Source of the DNA: an uncultured bacterium
GTDB taxonomy: Bacteria; Elusimicrobiota; Elusimicrobia; Elusimicrobiales; Elusimicrobiaceae
Reading direction: 5' to 3'
DNA length: 64,000 nucleotides
NCBI GenBank assembly: GCA_949291515.1
Contig: CASEVY010000010.1
Span: forward strand, 1-64,000
A program made the position numbers and the translations under genes. The notes under the pieces were generated by a model. The model made no database searches and was not told the DNA's origin. It was given only the letters and a program-made list of their open reading frames with translations. Below are positions 51,308 to 62,601 of the stretch, piece after piece. Every line of letters starts with the position of its first letter. The first letter of the stretch is position 1.

Positions 51308-53622
51308 ACAATATAGACGAAATTTTATCCACTTTAAATCCCCGCCAGCTCGAAGCGGTAAACTATAACGGCGGGCCTTGCCTGATAATAGCGGGCGCGG
51401 GTACGGGCAAGACGAAGACTCTTACCTGCAAAGTCGCCAAGCTGATACACGACGGCGTTTCGCCCTCCAGAATTTTGGCCGTAACTTTTACCAATAAGGC
51501 GGCGCAGGAAATGCGGGAGAGGATTGAAAGTCTTGTTCCGGGCAATTCTTCGCGCGTGTGGATACATACTTTCCACTCTTTTGCCGTAAGGGTTCTTAGG
51601 CAGAACGCGGCCGCGGCGAAGTTAAATAAAGATTTCGTAATTTACGACGAAAGTGAGCAAAAGAAAATGATAACGCTCGTTTTGGAAGAGATGGGCGTAA
51701 AGGAAGGCAAAAAAGAAACGGGCTATTATGTCTCGGCCATATCCAGAGCCAAAGACGATATGCTCGACCCCGATTCTTTCCTTATCCACGCGCACGCTTC
51801 CAATAATCCAAGGCGTATTCAGACGGCGGAAGTGTACAGAAGGTATCAGCGTAAATTGGAAGCGGCCGGCGCTTTGGATTTCGGCGATTTGCTGATGAAA
51901 GTGGTGGCCCTTTTTAAGGAGAGCCCCCAAACGCTGGACTATTATCAGGATTATTTCCGCTATATTCTTGTGGACGAGTATCAAGATACCAACCATACTC
52001 AATACACTTTGACCAAGGCTTTGGCGGCCAAGCACCGCAATTTATGCGTGGTGGGCGATCCGGACCAATCAATATATTCTTGGCGCGGCGCAAATATCCG
52101 CAACATTATGGAATTTGAGCGCGATTTTAAGGACGCCAAAGTAATCACGCTTGAGCAAAACTATCGTTCCACCCAAGTTATTTTGGACGCCTCCAATAAG
52201 CTGATACGCAAGAATATAAACAGACGAGAAAAGAATTTATACAGCGAAGTGCAAAGCGGGGAGCCTATCTGCGTACGCGAGCTGGCCAGCGAAGGCGAGG
52301 AAGCCCGCTGGGTCTGCAACCGCATACAGACTATGGTGGAGGACGACGGCATAAATTTAAACGACGTGGCGGTATTTTACAGAACCAATGCCCAGTCAAG
52401 GAGTTTTGAAGACACTTTCCGCCGCTATCAAATGCCGTATAAACTTATCGGCGCGGTAAAATTCTACGACAGGAAGGAGATTAAAGACGTTCTTTCCTAC
52501 GCGCGCCTTTTGGTCAATCCGAACGACACCGTAAGCCTGCTGCGCGTGATAAATACGCCAAAGCGCGGATTCGGGCAGAGCGCGCAGGACGCTTTGACGG
52601 CTTATGCCGGCGCGAAAAACATATCACTTTACGCCGCTTTGAAAGACAGGGAATTTACCGACACTTTAAAACCTACCGCGCGCCGCGCCGCCAAGGAATT
52701 TATGGATCTGTTTGAGAGTTTGGCTCTGGAAATGACTTTTAATACGCCAAGCGCTTTGTTCGCGAAATTGCTGGAAGGCTCGGGCTATGAGCAAGCGCTT
52801 CAGGCTGAGCTGGAAAAAGATCCCGAAGCGGAAAGCCGCCTGCGCAATATCGGCGAGCTTGGCGGCGCCATTAAAGATTATGAGGAACGCTGCGTCAAAG
52901 AGGGCAATGAGCCTTCTCTCTCGGGATATTTGCAGGAAGTTTCTTTAATAAGCGGGGCGGAGGAAGTCAGCGGGTCTTTAAACGGCGCGGTAACCTTAAT
53001 GACGGTGCATCTCGCCAAAGGGTTGGAGTTCCCCGTAGTATTCGTTACGGGTTTGGAAGAGGGCTTGTTCCCGCTTAGCGGCAAGGACGACGACGATATG
53101 GAAGAGGAACGCCGCCTGTGTTACGTCGCTATGACCAGAGCGAAAAAATATTTGTATATGACTTACGCCTCCACAAGACGACTCTTCGGCAAGACTTATC
53201 AGAATTTGGCCTCCAGATTTCTCTTTGACAGCGAACTCTTGGAACCGGCCTCTTACAGCGGCCCTATGGAGCGCACCGAAATCAATCCGCGCGCCCGTTA
53301 TTTAAACGGGGGCTATAACAGGTGGACTTTGAACAACAGCACCTCTTACGATAATTCCGACAATTACCAAGATACGTTTAAGCAATTCGCGCCCGCTTTC
53401 GCCAAGCCGGAGCCCGCCGCGCAAAATGCGGACTGCGCCGAGCAGGGCGAGAAGAATGCCTCTTCTGTGCGGGTCGGCAGTATGGTAAAGCACGGAGTGT
53501 TTGGCAAAGGGCGGGTAAGCGCGATAAGCGGATCGGGCGACAATACCAAAATAACGGTAATATTCGCCAACGGGACAAAACGCGTATTCATTTTGCGCTT
53601 TGCTCCTTTGGAAATACTTTAA
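51304..53622 (+). CDS. pcrA: ATP-dependent DNA helicase PcrA/UvrD
   Basis: 772 residues, SF1A helicase. Motif I AGAGTGKTKTL, Ia AVTFTNKAAQEMRER, II ILVDEYQDTNHTQ, III VGDPDQSIYSWRGA, IV LEQNYRSTQ, V LMTVHLAKGLEFPVVFVTG, VI RRLCYVAMTRAKKYLYM. The C terminus (SMVKHGVFGKGRVSAISGSG) is the Tudor-like RNA polymerase-binding tail typical of PcrA. It works in nucleotide excision repair and in resolving transcription-replication conflicts. Confidence 0.97.
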   Translation: MNNIDEILSTLNPRQLEAVNYNGGPCLIIAGAGTGKTKTLTCKVAKLIHDGVSPSRILAVTFTNKAAQEMRERIESLVPGNSSRVWIHTFHSFAVRVLRQNAAAAKLNKDFVIYDESEQKKMITLVLEEMGVKEGKKETGYYVSAISRAKDDMLDPDSFLIHAHASNNPRRIQTAEVYRRYQRKLEAAGALDFGDLLMKVVALFKESPQTLDYYQDYFRYILVDEYQDTNHTQYTLTKALAAKHRNLCVVGDPDQSIYSWRGANIRNIMEFERDFKDAKVITLEQNYRSTQVILDASNKLIRKNINRREKNLYSEVQSGEPICVRELASEGEEARWVCNRIQTMVEDDGINLNDVAVFYRTNAQSRSFEDTFRRYQMPYKLIGAVKFYDRKEIKDVLSYARLLVNPNDTVSLLRVINTPKRGFGQSAQDALTAYAGAKNISLYAALKDREFTDTLKPTARRAAKEFMDLFESLALEMTFNTPSALFAKLLEGSGYEQALQAELEKDPEAESRLRNIGELGGAIKDYEERCVKEGNEPSLSGYLQEVSLISGAEEVSGSLNGAVTLMTVHLAKGLEFPVVFVTGLEEGLFPLSGKDDDDMEEERRLCYVAMTRAKKYLYMTYASTRRLFGKTYQNLASRFLFDSELLEPASYSGPMERTEINPRARYLNGGYNRWTLNNSTSYDNSDNYQDTFKQFAPAFAKPEPAAQNADCAEQGEKNASSVRVGSMVKHGVFGKGRVSAISGSGDNTKITVIFANGTKRVFILRFAPLEIL

Positions 53623-53636
53623 ACCTATATGTTTGG

Positions 53637-53664
53637 CGGGCGGTTATAAACCGCCCGTTTTTTT
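53637..53664 (+). terminator. Terminator after pcrA
   Basis: Perfect 9-bp stem CGGGCGGTT/AACCGCCCG (53637-53645 with 53649-53657), 3-base loop, then seven T. Confidence 0.93.
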
Positions 53665-53727
53665 GTTCGAGGGAAAAGAAACGCCCACGTGTGGGCGGGT
53701 AAGCGTTTTGTAAGTTATGGCTGACGT

Positions 53728-53757
53728 AAAAAGCCCCGCTTTTAAGCGGGGCTTTTT
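53728..53757. terminator. Bidirectional terminator before the DUF2339 gene
   Basis: Perfect 12-bp stem AAAAAGCCCCGC/GCGGGGCTTTTT with loop TTTTAA, usable on both strands; it closes the minus-strand gene. A further inverted repeat CGCCCAC/GTGGGCG is at 53682-53697. Confidence 0.9.
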
Positions 53758-53821
53758 TGAAATTGGCCTTTTTATCTTAGCGAAATCGCATTTAGAAAGG
53801 CAAATGCTCGTAGCGCAAGTT

Positions 53822-55993
53822 TCATTGCTCAACATTTTTGTTGAACTTTTGGAACAGAAACGCCACGGCTATCAAAACGGCGGCCATACCGAATACTCCG
53901 AATATTCTGTAAAGCGTATCAAGTTTCCATAAATCCACGAGGGCGAGTTTTACTACGGCGACGCATATAATAATTATTCCGCATTTGGCAAGTATCTTGC
54001 TCCTGTTAAAGAACAGTGAAAAGAAATAAGCCGCCGCGCCGTATGCCGCCCAAGCCAGCGTATAAGTTACCGCCTCGGCGAGATTGCCGGAGAAATTAAA
54101 ACGCAAAGCTCCGCCTTCGGAGAAATAATCGGCTATCTCGATATTTAACAAAGCGAAAAGCAAAAACGCGCCGCCCGCTTTGAGCATAGCTTTGAAGTTT
54201 ACATATTTCTCCGTAGAGAAAGATGCCCCCGCGAACATCGCCGCCGCAGAAAGACCAAAGACCAACATATACCAGTTGAATATTTTTACTTCGCTTGCGC
54301 AGTATTGGGCAAGCGCCGGATTAAGCACCAGCCTTACAAATACTACCGCGAATAGTATCCCGGCCAAAGGCATAATAATTTTATTGTTGATTTTGCCGTT
54401 AAGCCAACATAAAGCCGCGGCGTATACCGCCAAGAATACTGTAAGCCATTTTTCGGTAAATTGTATCGGTATAATGAGAGTCGCGAAAGCTATCGTCGCG
54501 GCTATAAACAGCGCTTTCGTTTTCTTAAATTCTTCCTTATTTAACAGATAAAGCGCGGGGAAGAGATAGCACAATGCCAAGAAGAGCGGTACAATTCCCA
54601 AAATGTCTTCGAAATATATTTTGCCTATATTATGATACAGCGGCAGAAAGACCGCCGCGCCGGCCGAAACGGCCGCGATCCACTGGGCCGAACAATCTTT
54701 TATCTTCCCCTTAAATATCATCGGGAAAGCGTAGTAAAGCGCAAATACGCCCAAAGCGCAAAGGCCCAGCTCCGCGTTTTCGCGGAATATTATGGCGTAT
54801 GCGATATAAAAAACTATCCAAGAGCCCAATGCGAAAAACGCATTTTTGTTTGTACGGCAAACCAAATCGAACAGGAACGCCAGCAATGTTATAAGTATGG
54901 CGGCCGAGAAGATGATGGTTTTCGTTTCGCCGTTTAGGCATACGGCTAAAGTAAATATCTGTAATACGGCGAATATGCCAAAGGGCGTAAAGAGGCCGCG
55001 GTCGATTTTGTCTTTAGGCAGCAGAGCTGTCGCCAAAGCCATTAAAGCGTAACAGATGAAAACTATATGCAGATAAGGGGCGTTTACCCCGTGTATAAAA
55101 TAAGAGATTTGGCATAGGAGCGTCAATGCCAGCGAGGACCAGGCAAGCGGCTTCCAATTTTTCCTTATCGCTATTGCCGCCGCGGATATGTTGACTATCA
55201 GCAGATAAGAAAAGAAAAACAGATATTTTTCTTGCCCGGAAGAGAGCAATATCGGCGTCAGAAATGCCGCCGCCACCGCCAAGAAAGCTATAAATTGTTT
55301 GTCTTTAACGTAGGATACCGCAAAAGAAATTAAAGCCGTTGCCGCCATAAACACGAAAGCGGAACTTATGTCCAGCACTCCAAAAAACGCGCAAGCCGAA
55401 TAGGCCGATACGAAACATATGCTTATTCCGGCCGCGCATAAAGAAGATGCCACGATTTGCAGTTGCTTGTCTTTGATGGCCAAGCCCGCCGCACACATCA
55501 AAGCGCCTAAAGCCGCCGCCAAAGATAAAATCATCGATATGGTTATCAAGCCTTTTTGAGCCATATAGGAGAAGGTAAACAAAGCGCCCAGTACCAACAG
55601 CACCGCCCCTACCCAAGAGAACAGCTTGGCTATGTTAAAACCGGTTTTGGCGTTTTCGCTGTCAGTGCTGATTTCGGGCTTGGGGTTCTCTTGAGGGCCT
55701 TCTTCCGCCGATGCCGCTGCAAGCGGAGCGTCGGTTTGCTCGGGGGGCTGCTGTTGCGTCAGTTGATTTTGCACCTCGCTCAATACGGTTTTATTTTCCG
55801 TAGGAGCGGACATATTTTCTTGCGGATTAGATTCCGCGGCGGACGCTTGCGAAGGCAAGGGCTTTTCCGTTTCGGGCTTAGCTGCCTGTTTTAATTTATC
55901 TTCCAACATTTGGATTTTCAAATCCGCGGAAGATGCTTTTGACAATGCAACTATCGATAAAATTAAAGCTATTATTGAAAATATTATACCCAT
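53822..55993 (-). CDS. DUF2339 family multi-pass membrane protein
   Basis: 723 residues. A first membrane segment is followed by a short coiled stretch (LKIQMLEDKLKQ), a Pro/Glu/Gln-rich linker to about residue 115, then some twenty hydrophobic segments starting with LFSWVGAVLLVLGALFTFSY. GITHER-type catalytic motifs are not seen. This layout and the first-segment pattern match DUF2339, a family without an assigned function. Single gene, with GAGGATATTCAA before its ATG. Confidence 0.85.
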   Translation of the reverse strand: MGIIFSIIALILSIVALSKASSADLKIQMLEDKLKQAAKPETEKPLPSQASAAESNPQENMSAPTENKTVLSEVQNQLTQQQPPEQTDAPLAAASAEEGPQENPKPEISTDSENAKTGFNIAKLFSWVGAVLLVLGALFTFSYMAQKGLITISMILSLAAALGALMCAAGLAIKDKQLQIVASSLCAAGISICFVSAYSACAFFGVLDISSAFVFMAATALISFAVSYVKDKQFIAFLAVAAAFLTPILLSSGQEKYLFFFSYLLIVNISAAAIAIRKNWKPLAWSSLALTLLCQISYFIHGVNAPYLHIVFICYALMALATALLPKDKIDRGLFTPFGIFAVLQIFTLAVCLNGETKTIIFSAAILITLLAFLFDLVCRTNKNAFFALGSWIVFYIAYAIIFRENAELGLCALGVFALYYAFPMIFKGKIKDCSAQWIAAVSAGAAVFLPLYHNIGKIYFEDILGIVPLFLALCYLFPALYLLNKEEFKKTKALFIAATIAFATLIIPIQFTEKWLTVFLAVYAAALCWLNGKINNKIIMPLAGILFAVVFVRLVLNPALAQYCASEVKIFNWYMLVFGLSAAAMFAGASFSTEKYVNFKAMLKAGGAFLLFALLNIEIADYFSEGGALRFNFSGNLAEAVTYTLAWAAYGAAAYFFSLFFNRSKILAKCGIIIICVAVVKLALVDLWKLDTLYRIFGVFGMAAVLIAVAFLFQKFNKNVEQ

Positions 55994-56052
55994 TTGAATA
56001 TCCTCATAAAATACGGCCTGGCATATGAATATATTTTATATTATAAAATTGG

Positions 56053-56064
56053 TAAAATAAATAT
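56053..56064 (+). promoter_or_regulatory. Candidate leaderless promoter of gatC
   Basis: TAAAAT (56053-56058) ends six bases before ATG 56065; no Shine-Dalgarno. The 71-base gap to the divergent DUF2339 gene also contains TATAAAAT further upstream. Confidence 0.5.
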
Positions 56065-56349
56065 ATGGAAATAAGTTTAGAAGATATAAAAAAGACCGCC
56101 AAATTGGCCAAATTTAACATAACTTCCGATGAGGCCGAACTTTATACCAAACAAATGTCGGCCGTATTGGATTGGGTGGCGCAGCTGCAAAAGGTGAAAA
56201 CCGATATTCCCGCTGCCCAAGTGCGCCGCGCGGCGAGCGCGCCTCTTAGAGAGGATAATCCTCGTATCGATGAGGTCTGCGCGCGTGAAATAAGGGCCGC
56301 TTTCAACGATAAAGACGGCGACAATTTAAAAGTCAAAAAGGTTTTATAA
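56065..56349 (+). CDS. gatC: Aspartyl/glutamyl-tRNA amidotransferase subunit C
   Basis: 94 residues. The pattern ISLEDIKKTAKLAKFNITSD, LDWVAQLQKVKTD and the end segment APLREDNPRIDE is typical. GatC stabilises GatA in the enzyme that makes Gln-tRNA(Gln) or Asn-tRNA(Asn) by transamidation. gatA follows after two bases; gatB is not in the window. Confidence 0.95.
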   Translation: MEISLEDIKKTAKLAKFNITSDEAELYTKQMSAVLDWVAQLQKVKTDIPAAQVRRAASAPLREDNPRIDEVCAREIRAAFNDKDGDNLKVKKVL

Positions 56350-56351
56350 TT

Positions 56352-57743
56352 ATGAATGCCAGCCAAACGGCCGCCAAAGTGCGCTTGGGCGAACTTAAGG
56401 CGGAAGAACTTACTAAAGATTGCATTAACAAAATAAAGGAAAGCAATGCCGGGATCAATGCTTTCTTGGAGATTTTCGAGCAGTCCGCTCTCGCTCAGGC
56501 GCGCGCAGTGGACGCCAAAGAGCCTTGCAAAAGAGGCAAGCTCGCGGGTGTGTGCGTCGCGATAAAGGATAATATCCTTTACAAAGGCCATATCGCTTCC
56601 TGCGCTTCGAAGATGTTGGAAAATTATAAGGCGCCATATAACGCTTTTGTGGTGGAAAGGCTCCTTGCCGAAGACGCAATAATAATCGGCCGTACGAATA
56701 TGGACGAGTTCGCGATGGGTTCTTCCAATGAAAATTCAGCCTTTGGCCCAGTTAAAAATCCTTTGGATTTGGAAAGAGTACCTGGCGGCAGCAGCGGCGG
56801 CAGCGCCGCGGCAGTGGCTGCGGGAATGGTAACTATGGCGCTTGGCAGCGATACCGGCGGCTCTATCCGCCAGCCGGCGGCGTTCTGCGGAATTTACGGA
56901 ATGAAACCCACTTACGGGTCCGTTTCAAGATACGGGCTGGTGGCTTTTGCTTCCAGCGCGGACCAAATAGGCCCTTTAACGGCGGACTTGCAGGATAATG
57001 CTCTGCTGCTGGAGGTCCTTTCCGGCTATGACCCGAAAGACTCTACAAGCGCGCAAAGGCCTGCCTTTAAAATGACGCCGGCGGAAACAAAAGGTATTAC
57101 CGTTGGCATTCCTTCCGATTTTCTGGAAAATCTTAATCCCGAAATAAGAGCATGCCTCGATAAAGCCAAGGAAATTTTATCGGGCAAAGGCGTAAACTTC
57201 AAGGATATTTCTCTGCCTTATGCCAAATATGCTTCGCCCTGTTACTATATTTTAACCAGCAGTGAAGCCAGCAGCAATTTGGCCCGTTTCGATGGGCTAA
57301 GATACGGCTATAAGGACGAAAGCGCGCAGAATTTGGAAGATTCTTACCTTAAGGACCGCGCGAAATTCGGTCCGGAAGTCAAGCGCCGAATAATGCTTGG
57401 CACATTTTCCTTAGGCAGCGCTCATGCGGAGGATTATTATTTAAAAGCGCAGAAAGTGCGCAATCTTATAGCCAACGATTTTGCAGAGGCGTTCAAGCAG
57501 GTCGACGCGATACTTATGCCCGCTACGCCAAATACGGCTTTTAAACTCGGCGAAAAGACGGAAGATTTGATTTCCCTGTATCTTTCGGATTTGTATACGG
57601 CGCCGGCCAATATAGCGGGTTTGCCCGCTTTGAGCTTCCCTTACGGCAAAGATGAAAAAGGCCTGCCGGTGGGGCTTCAGCTTTACGGCAATTATTTTGA
57701 CGAGGCCAAATTATACTCTTTGGCCGAACTTTTGGAGAAATAA
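56352..57743 (+). CDS. gatA: Aspartyl/glutamyl-tRNA amidotransferase subunit A
   Basis: 463 residues of the amidase signature family. The Ser-cisSer-Lys triad is visible: lysine in GVCVAIKDNILYKG, serines in VPGGSSGGSAAAVAAGM and SDTGGSIRQPAAFCG. It releases ammonia from glutamine for transamidation. The conserved MDEFAMGSSNENSAFGPVKN and PTYGSVSRYGLVAFASS are also present. Confidence 0.97.
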   Translation: MNASQTAAKVRLGELKAEELTKDCINKIKESNAGINAFLEIFEQSALAQARAVDAKEPCKRGKLAGVCVAIKDNILYKGHIASCASKMLENYKAPYNAFVVERLLAEDAIIIGRTNMDEFAMGSSNENSAFGPVKNPLDLERVPGGSSGGSAAAVAAGMVTMALGSDTGGSIRQPAAFCGIYGMKPTYGSVSRYGLVAFASSADQIGPLTADLQDNALLLEVLSGYDPKDSTSAQRPAFKMTPAETKGITVGIPSDFLENLNPEIRACLDKAKEILSGKGVNFKDISLPYAKYASPCYYILTSSEASSNLARFDGLRYGYKDESAQNLEDSYLKDRAKFGPEVKRRIMLGTFSLGSAHAEDYYLKAQKVRNLIANDFAEAFKQVDAILMPATPNTAFKLGEKTEDLISLYLSDLYTAPANIAGLPALSFPYGKDEKGLPVGLQLYGNYFDEAKLYSLAELLEK

Positions 57744-57745
57744 TT

Positions 57746-58234
57746 ATGGTAGTACCGGAGTTTTCCTGCGGCGGAGTAATGCTTGAAGGCAGCAAGGTTT
57801 TGCTTGTTCAGGTAAAGAGTATGAAAGGCCGGAAAATATGGACGTTTCCAAAAGGCCATATAGAGCCGGGCGAAACTCCGCGTCAAGCCGCGCTGCGGGA
57901 GGTCTTGGAAGAAACAGGCTATAAAGCGAGCATATTAAAACCGATGCTGAAGGTGCGATATGCATTCACGCTTAAAGGAAAATACGTTAAGAAAGTCGTT
58001 CAGTGGTATTTGATGAAGAAGCTGGGCCGCATAGGCAAACATGATCCTTCCGAAATTCTGGCGATAAATTGGGTATCCATAAGCAAAGCCAAGGAGATGG
58101 TGGAATACCCCAGCGATTTGAGGCTTCTGGATATAATAGAGCGGGAATACGCGCTCGCGCTGCAAAGCCAAAAGCATTTGGGCGCAGTAGCGCAGGAAGT
58201 GGAAAACGACTGCGAGGAAGAATCTGAAGACTGA
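57746..58234 (+). CDS. Nudix hydrolase (Ap4A hydrolase-like)
   Basis: 162 residues. The Nudix box is complete in GHIEPGETPRQAALREVLEETGYKA. WTFPKGHIEPGE resembles diadenosine polyphosphate hydrolases, with a conserved region KKVVQWYLMKKLG. It begins two bases after gatA, so it belongs to that transcript. An acidic C-terminal tail ends the protein. The true substrate is not certain. Confidence 0.9.
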   Translation: MVVPEFSCGGVMLEGSKVLLVQVKSMKGRKIWTFPKGHIEPGETPRQAALREVLEETGYKASILKPMLKVRYAFTLKGKYVKKVVQWYLMKKLGRIGKHDPSEILAINWVSISKAKEMVEYPSDLRLLDIIEREYALALQSQKHLGAVAQEVENDCEEESED

Positions 58235-58261
58235 GCATTTCCCGGCTTGAACCTGTTTTTT

Positions 58262-58287
58262 AAAGCCCCGTTTTACGGGGCTTTTTG
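58262..58287 (+). terminator. Terminator after the Nudix gene
   Basis: Stem AAAGCCCCG/CGGGGCTTT (58262-58270 with 58276-58284), 5-base loop, followed by TTGTTG. Confidence 0.85.
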
Positions 58288-58500
58288 TTGCCCGTTTTTT
58301 TGGCTGATATCTTTAAATTTTATGAATTTGGGGCTGAATATATTGGCCTTGGATTATATTAAGATGTTTTTTCGATTATCTTTATGCCGTTCGGTTTTCT
58401 CTAAGGCTGATTGAAATGCGGTTAAAGAAAATTGTCTGCAAGGCGGCAAGTTTGCGTTAAGCGCGTTATAATATCGTCCGATATCCCCGCAGCAGCCAAT
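58288..58500. other. Intergenic region without a recognisable gene
   Basis: A convergent spacer between two terminators. AT-rich at first and then mixed; no reading frame with family similarity, no tRNA fold and no repeat was found. Confidence 0.6.
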
Positions 58501-58530
58501 AAAAAAGCCCGCTTTTAAGCGGGCTTTTTA
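58501..58530. terminator. Bidirectional terminator after the POT transporter
   Basis: Stem AAAAAGCCCGC/GCGGGCTTTTT with loop TTTTAA. It closes the minus-strand transporter gene and shares its core with 39487-39516 and 53728-53757. Confidence 0.9.
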
Positions 58531-58545
58531 AAGTTTGTCTAACCT

Positions 58546-59916
58546 CTATTTTACACCGTGCATCCAATACTTTACCTTCTTTGTCATAATCCACATTATT
58601 ATACCAAAGAGTATCGAAAGGCCTGCGGGTATTGAGAACAACGTTGTAAGGCTCCAAGATTCGTAGAAGCTCGCGAGCCAACCGGCAAGCAAGTTGCCGA
58701 AGAAGCTGGCCATAAGCCAAACGCCCATAAACAGGGACATAAATTTCAACGGGGCGAGTTTCGTCACCATAGAAAGACCCACGGGCGAGAGGCACAATTC
58801 ACCCATCGTGCAGAACAGATAGGTAAATACCAGCCACAGCGCGCTTACCGGGCCTTGCGCGATAAACATACTGCCTATCGCCACTACGGTAAAGCCCAAA
58901 CCCTGCAGGAACAAACCCCAGCCGAATTTGCTCGGTATCGAGGGATCTTTGTCGCCCATCTTAATCCACAGTCTGGCGAACATCGGCGCCAAGAGGACTA
59001 CGAATATCGGGTTAATGGCTTGGAAGTAAGACGCTTTTAATGTTACCTCTCCTATGAAAGGAAGCACCGGGTTGAGATTTGTGGATTCTTTCGCGAAGAA
59101 GTTAAGCGAAGTACCCGCCTGCTCAAAGAAAGCGAAGAAGAACACCGCGAAGAACACGAAGGTGAAAATCGCCTTGATTTTATCCCACTCTTCCTGGGTA
59201 AGCGGCTTTTCGGCCGCGGCGTTTTGCTCAGCAGACTCGTCTTTATTCTTGCCCACGGGGTAGAGGCCGATATGGCCGAGGTATTTATTTTGAGAAACAA
59301 GGTACCAAATCAAACCGATTATCATACCTACGCCCGCGGCCATAAAACCGTATTTCCATTTATAGGCTTCAAGAGCGTTAAGCGGATCGTGAGGCTCGCC
59401 CAAGAATCCGCAGATAAACGGAGCAAAGAAAGCACCCAAGTTAATACCCATATAGAAAATGGTAAAGCCGCTGTCTCTTCTGGGGTCGCCGGGCTCATAG
59501 AGTTCGCCGACTATAGTGGAAATGTTCGGTTTAAAGAAGCCGTTTCCCAAAATAATAAGCACTAAGCCCGTAGCAAGCGCTAAATGAGGGTTGATGATTT
59601 CATAAGAAGCCAAAGTGAATTGGCCCAAAGCCATTAAAATAGCGCCGATGGTAATGGAATGCCTTTTACCTATATATCTGTCCGCCAGATAACCGCCGAG
59701 TACCGGCGTAAGGTATACCATAGCCGTAAACATCCCGTATATTTTGCTGGACGTTTCCTTGGTGTATCCTATTACGGTGCTGATCATAAACAAGGAAAGC
59801 AAGGCTCTCATACCGTAGTAGTTGAATCTTTCCCACATTTCGACCATAAAAAGCATATATAACGCTTTGGGCTGGCCGTGTTTGGTAAGATTATGCTTAA
59901 CTTCGCTGTCTGTCAT
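58546..59916 (-). CDS. POT family proton-coupled di/tripeptide transporter
   Basis: 456 residues from the ATG at 59916 (MTDSEVKHNLTKHG), seven bases after GGAG; another ATG two codons earlier is too near the Shine-Dalgarno. POT marks: the proton-coupling EMWERFNYYGMRALL, GGYLADRYIGKRHSI and the PTR2 signature FTIFYMGINLGAFFAPF. About 14 membrane segments. It imports small peptides, consistent with amino-acid fermentation. On the minus strand TATAAT (complement of 59987-59992) is a likely -10 box. Confidence 0.95.
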   Translation of the reverse strand: MTDSEVKHNLTKHGQPKALYMLFMVEMWERFNYYGMRALLSLFMISTVIGYTKETSSKIYGMFTAMVYLTPVLGGYLADRYIGKRHSITIGAILMALGQFTLASYEIINPHLALATGLVLIILGNGFFKPNISTIVGELYEPGDPRRDSGFTIFYMGINLGAFFAPFICGFLGEPHDPLNALEAYKWKYGFMAAGVGMIIGLIWYLVSQNKYLGHIGLYPVGKNKDESAEQNAAAEKPLTQEEWDKIKAIFTFVFFAVFFFAFFEQAGTSLNFFAKESTNLNPVLPFIGEVTLKASYFQAINPIFVVLLAPMFARLWIKMGDKDPSIPSKFGWGLFLQGLGFTVVAIGSMFIAQGPVSALWLVFTYLFCTMGELCLSPVGLSMVTKLAPLKFMSLFMGVWLMASFFGNLLAGWLASFYESWSLTTLFSIPAGLSILFGIIMWIMTKKVKYWMHGVK

Positions 59917-60018
59917 TAACATTCTCCTTAATACTTTAGATAAAGTTTTCCGCGGGAGGAGTATTCCCGTTTTTATATCAATTTATATTATACAAAAAAT
60001 ATGTATATCATTCTTTGC

Positions 60019-62592
<2,574 letters not shown>

Positions 62593-62601
62593 GGAGAGTG
62601 T

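Noticed and set aside
53682-53697. Inverted repeat CGCCCAC-GT-GTGGGCG as an operator
   Set aside because: It lies between two terminators of convergent genes, away from any promoter; only a 2-base loop. Left unassigned.
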